DNA of 64,000 bases from Chitinophaga oryziterrae (lineage in GTDB: Bacteria; Bacteroidota; Bacteroidia; Chitinophagales; Chitinophagaceae), in NCBI RefSeq assembly GCF_009758125.1, contig NZ_WRXO01000010.1, positions 285,699-349,698 of the forward strand, read 5' to 3'. Both the position numbers and the translations under genes were made by a program. Positions 62,156 through 64,000 of this stretch are shown here, one piece after another. Positions within the stretch are counted from its first letter, which is position 1, and every line of letters starts with the position of its first letter. The notes under the pieces are model-generated. The model saw only the letters and a list, made by a program, of their open reading frames with translations. It was not told where the DNA came from and ran no database searches.

Positions 62156-62425
62156 ATGGAAGTGATCTGCCTTGAAGATGCAGCCTTTTATACCTTGATT
62201 GAAACCGTGGTGGAGCGGATAAAAGAGAAACTAAGTACCACCGAAGATAAATGGATCGGCGGCGAGGAAGCGATGCGCAAACTGCGGATCACCAGCAAGA
62301 CAACGTTGCAGAAGCTCCGCGACGAAGGAAAAATCCGTTTCAGCCAACCAGAGAAGAAGATTATCCTGTATGATGTGGATTCAATTAATGAGTACCTAGA
62401 AGAACACGCAAAAGAGAGATTTTAA
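62156..62425 (+). CDS. Excisionase-type HTH protein of Bacteroidota elements
   Basis: 89 residues. WIGGEEAMRKLRITSKTTLQKLRDEGKIRFSQP-type sequence is a winged/MerR-like DNA-binding domain common on Bacteroidota conjugative elements and islands. LYDVDSINEYLEEH ends the domain. Codon and base use look more GC-rich than the cassette before it. ATG 62156 is favoured over TTG 62150. Confidence 0.8.
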   Translation: MEVICLEDAAFYTLIETVVERIKEKLSTTEDKWIGGEEAMRKLRITSKTTLQKLRDEGKIRFSQPEKKIILYDVDSINEYLEEHAKERF

Positions 62426-62499
62426 TAGAAAAGTGCGTTAGAACCGTGTGCTGTAATCCAATAAAGTACTTCTTTTCGATCCTTCTTAAATGAGATAAA

Positions 62500-63147
62500 A
62501 TGCTATCAAACATTCTTCAAATACAGGATTTAAGAACTTTATTCCCAGATGTACGGGAAAGATCTTTTTTACAGAAAAAGGATCTTTATATAATCCAGCA
62601 AAATTATAACGACAAATTGCACGCCCTAGGATTACATCAATGGGATCGAATTTGCGAATGGGGCCCTGCAAAAGTAGAGAAATTTGCAATTGCTGAATAT
62701 GCGAGGACAGGAAAGCCAGGAATTATAGCGGCCATCGATGATTTGATTAGTGCCCCATTGGTCATTGATATTATCTATCACCACTTTACTGTTGAAAGGA
62801 ACGGCAGAGATATGACTGTTGCAGAAATAATGATAGCCCACTTATATCCCAATGAGCTTCATCTTTCTGATGTGGAGTTCAGTAATCCTGATAAACCATT
62901 ACCTCCAAATAAACAACGAAGATACCAAGAATTTGAAGGGTTGGGGTTACTCAAACCGACAATTCAAGGGCTTTTGCAAACAGCCCGTGATTTAAATTGT
63001 CGTGCTTTAACGCTTACGGCCGCCGATCTTGGACTAATGAAATTATTCACAACACTTGGCTTCAGTATTTCGGATACATTTATTGGTCGTCGCTGTAAAG
63101 CGAATAGCAATATTACGGAAGGGTTTCCAATGGAAATTCGCTTGTAA
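62500..63147 (+). CDS. Unknown protein with a GNAT-like C-terminal part
   Basis: 215 residues, no family recognised with confidence. The C-terminal third (GLLQTARDLNCRALTLTAADLGLMKLFTTLGFSI) resembles the end of acetyltransferase (GNAT) folds, where an Asn/Leu-rich strand meets the last helix. The first half has a conserved-looking QWDRICEWGPAKVEKFAIAEYART stretch. It lies between the HTH gene and the integrase and may be a cargo gene. ATG start. Confidence 0.55.
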   Translation: MLSNILQIQDLRTLFPDVRERSFLQKKDLYIIQQNYNDKLHALGLHQWDRICEWGPAKVEKFAIAEYARTGKPGIIAAIDDLISAPLVIDIIYHHFTVERNGRDMTVAEIMIAHLYPNELHLSDVEFSNPDKPLPPNKQRRYQEFEGLGLLKPTIQGLLQTARDLNCRALTLTAADLGLMKLFTTLGFSISDTFIGRRCKANSNITEGFPMEIRL

Positions 63148-63161
63148 TATTCTCTTATACG

Positions 63162-63893
63162 TTACAGGTTTTTATTTTTCAATTCTTCTATAAAAACATC
63201 ATCTAAGTATGTTGCATAAGTTTGCATCATTTCAGTCCGTTGCTTAAGGAATTGCGCTCGATCATACGCCCGATCCGTACTGCTTTTAGGTACATGCGCT
63301 AATTGCCTATCCGCGATCTCATGGGAATACCCCAACTTTTCTTTCAGAATACCTAATGCAAGCGATCTAAAGCCGTGTCCTGTCATTTTTCCAGTGTAAC
63401 CCATCCGCCCAAGGGCCACGAGTATCGTTCCATTGCTCATGTGTTTTTTGTGACGGTAAAAACCGGGAAACACATATTCGCTTTTCCCGTTCATCTGCTT
63501 TAATTCTTCAAGAATGCGAGTAGCTTGCTTTGAAAGCGGCACAAGGTGGGGAGAACGCATTTTCATGCGTTCGGCAGGAATGATCCACAATGCTTTATCA
63601 AAATCAATCTCCGTCCATTTAACCTGAATAAGCTCTTTCGTGCGGACAAAGGTCAAAAACATAAGACGAATGGCTAGATATGTTTGCCTCGTTAACCGTC
63701 CCTGGTAGTTATGGAGATCAATCAAAAACTTTGGAAACTTGTCTACGGATAATGATGCAAAGTGGCCACGCTTGTACTTTTTCAGTGCTACTTCAACCCC
63801 ATGGCTTGGGTCAGATTCCATTCGTGCGGTTACGATGGCATATTTGAATATATGGCTAAGCAGTCGCAATATCTGTCTATAACGGTGATGATG
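63162..63893 (-). pseudogene. P4-type tyrosine integrase, N-terminal part missing
   Basis: The readable frame (63869 down to 63162) holds the whole catalytic domain: Arg76 (VRTKEL), Lys near 103, His165-x-x-Arg168 (HGFR), His192 (QLAH) and Tyr202 (RAYDRAQFL). The N-terminal DUF4102/SAM-like half is absent. Homology (HHRYRQILRLLSHIFKYAI) can be followed upstream to about 63893, where an in-frame stop (63902-63900) and a different repeat-rich sequence begin. The gene is therefore broken by an insertion, and the front half may lie beyond it. Confidence 0.82.
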
Positions 63894-64000
63894 GGCCAGT
63901 TAAAACGGAGGATACTGGGCCAGGTATTTCGGGAGTCATTGGGCCACTTTCCATATGCAATAATAAGAGTTTAAGTTAATCAGTTCAACTGTTTTTTCTT
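63886..64000. mobile_element. End of a probable IS21-like insertion element (rest outside window)
   Basis: The sequence to the right of the integrase break carries three TGGGCCA copies at a fixed spacing of 24 bp, a pattern I know from the ends of IS21-family elements in Bacteroidota. The exact terminus (TG near 63886 or 63889) cannot be fixed. No transposase is in the window. Confidence 0.6.
63892..63946 (+). repeat. Three TGGGCCA repeats, exact 24-bp period
   Basis: TGGGCCA starts at 63892, 63916 and 63940. The spacer bases between copies are unrelated. On the other strand they read TGGCCCA. Such iterated ends are transposase-binding sites. Confidence 0.85.

Larger units (their letters stand above)
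58863..64000. mobile_element. Integrative island inserted at tRNA-Phe (right end outside window)
   Basis: The region starts at the 3' end of tRNA-Phe and holds a three-gene AT-rich cassette, an excisionase-like HTH protein, an unknown protein and a broken P4-type integrase. The short direct repeat at 58912-58931 fits integrase arm sites. No duplicated tRNA 3' end (the other attachment site) was found before 64000, so the right border is not seen. Confidence 0.7.

Noticed and set aside
58863..64000. CRISPR array or toxin-antitoxin pair in the island
   Set aside because: No repeat-spacer pattern was seen; the short periodic motifs at 63892 occur only three times and look like transposon ends. 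No small toxin/antitoxin pair fits the frames.

Overview
The window looks like chromosomal DNA of a Bacteroidota bacterium, most likely a Chitinophaga-type member of the Chitinophagaceae. Pointers are the Bacteroidota promoter signature (TTTG/TTG, about 20 nt, TAnnTTTG), weak Shine-Dalgarno signals, families typical of the phylum (DUF4836, DUF2891, Tat-exported Gfo/Idh/MocA oxidoreductases, SUMF1-type enzymes, a fused E1 dehydrogenase) and generally moderate base composition. The genus is an inference from gene content. No rRNA, CRISPR array or replication origin was seen.

Layout. 1-12.4 kb: end of adk, obg, small envelope genes, a ybaB/tRNA-Thr unit, a flavin reductase with a DUF2891 protein, a two-gene ABC exporter-like pair, a DUF4836 lipoprotein, a YciI-like protein and msrB. 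12.5-26.3 kb: mutL, then carbohydrate genes: an FGGY gluconokinase-like kinase divergent from a GMC dehydrogenase with its small subunit, two exported Gfo/Idh/MocA proteins, a SUMF1 protein and a TIM-barrel isomerase, plus a PBP4-type carboxypeptidase. 26.4-36.2 kb: a holin-like membrane protein, a fused alpha/beta 2-oxoacid dehydrogenase E1, an unlisted 47-residue membrane peptide with its own promoter and terminator, an MFS transporter, the kdnA-kdsB-kdnB operon for 8-amino-Kdo, small stress-type genes and a GH25 lysozyme. 36.2-49 kb: a radical SAM protein, a YtxH/holin-like trio, an AI-2E transporter, the paaABCD-nadD operon, two proteases, feoB, and a PadR/PspC pair. 49-58.7 kb: a bicarbonate-type SulP transporter with a beta carbonic anhydrase, an aminotransferase, manC, kdsD, recQ and a DUF3050 gene.

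58.8-64 kb is an integrated mobile region. It starts at a tRNA-Phe gene whose acceptor stem carries a mismatch, followed by a terminator and a tandem 9-bp repeat resembling integrase arm sites. It carries a tightly coupled, AT-rich three-gene cassette: a predicted effector, a small middle component and a DUF2326-type Rad50-like ABC ATPase. I read this as an ABC-three-component (ABC-3C) predicted conflict/defence system, the most interesting item in the window. Next come an excisionase-like HTH protein, an unknown protein and a P4-type tyrosine integrase that lacks its N-terminal half. The integrase is cut where three TGGGCCA motifs spaced exactly 24 bp apart begin, probably the end of an IS21-like element continuing past the window.

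How the genes work together. kdsD, kdsB, kdnA/kdnB and manC supply lipopolysaccharide and surface sugar precursors. SulP and carbonic anhydrase form a CO2/bicarbonate module. The GMC/subunit-3 pair and the FGGY kinase suggest periplasmic sugar oxidation and use of sugar acids. paaABCD supplies the phenylacetyl-CoA epoxidase, but no paaE reductase lies beside it.
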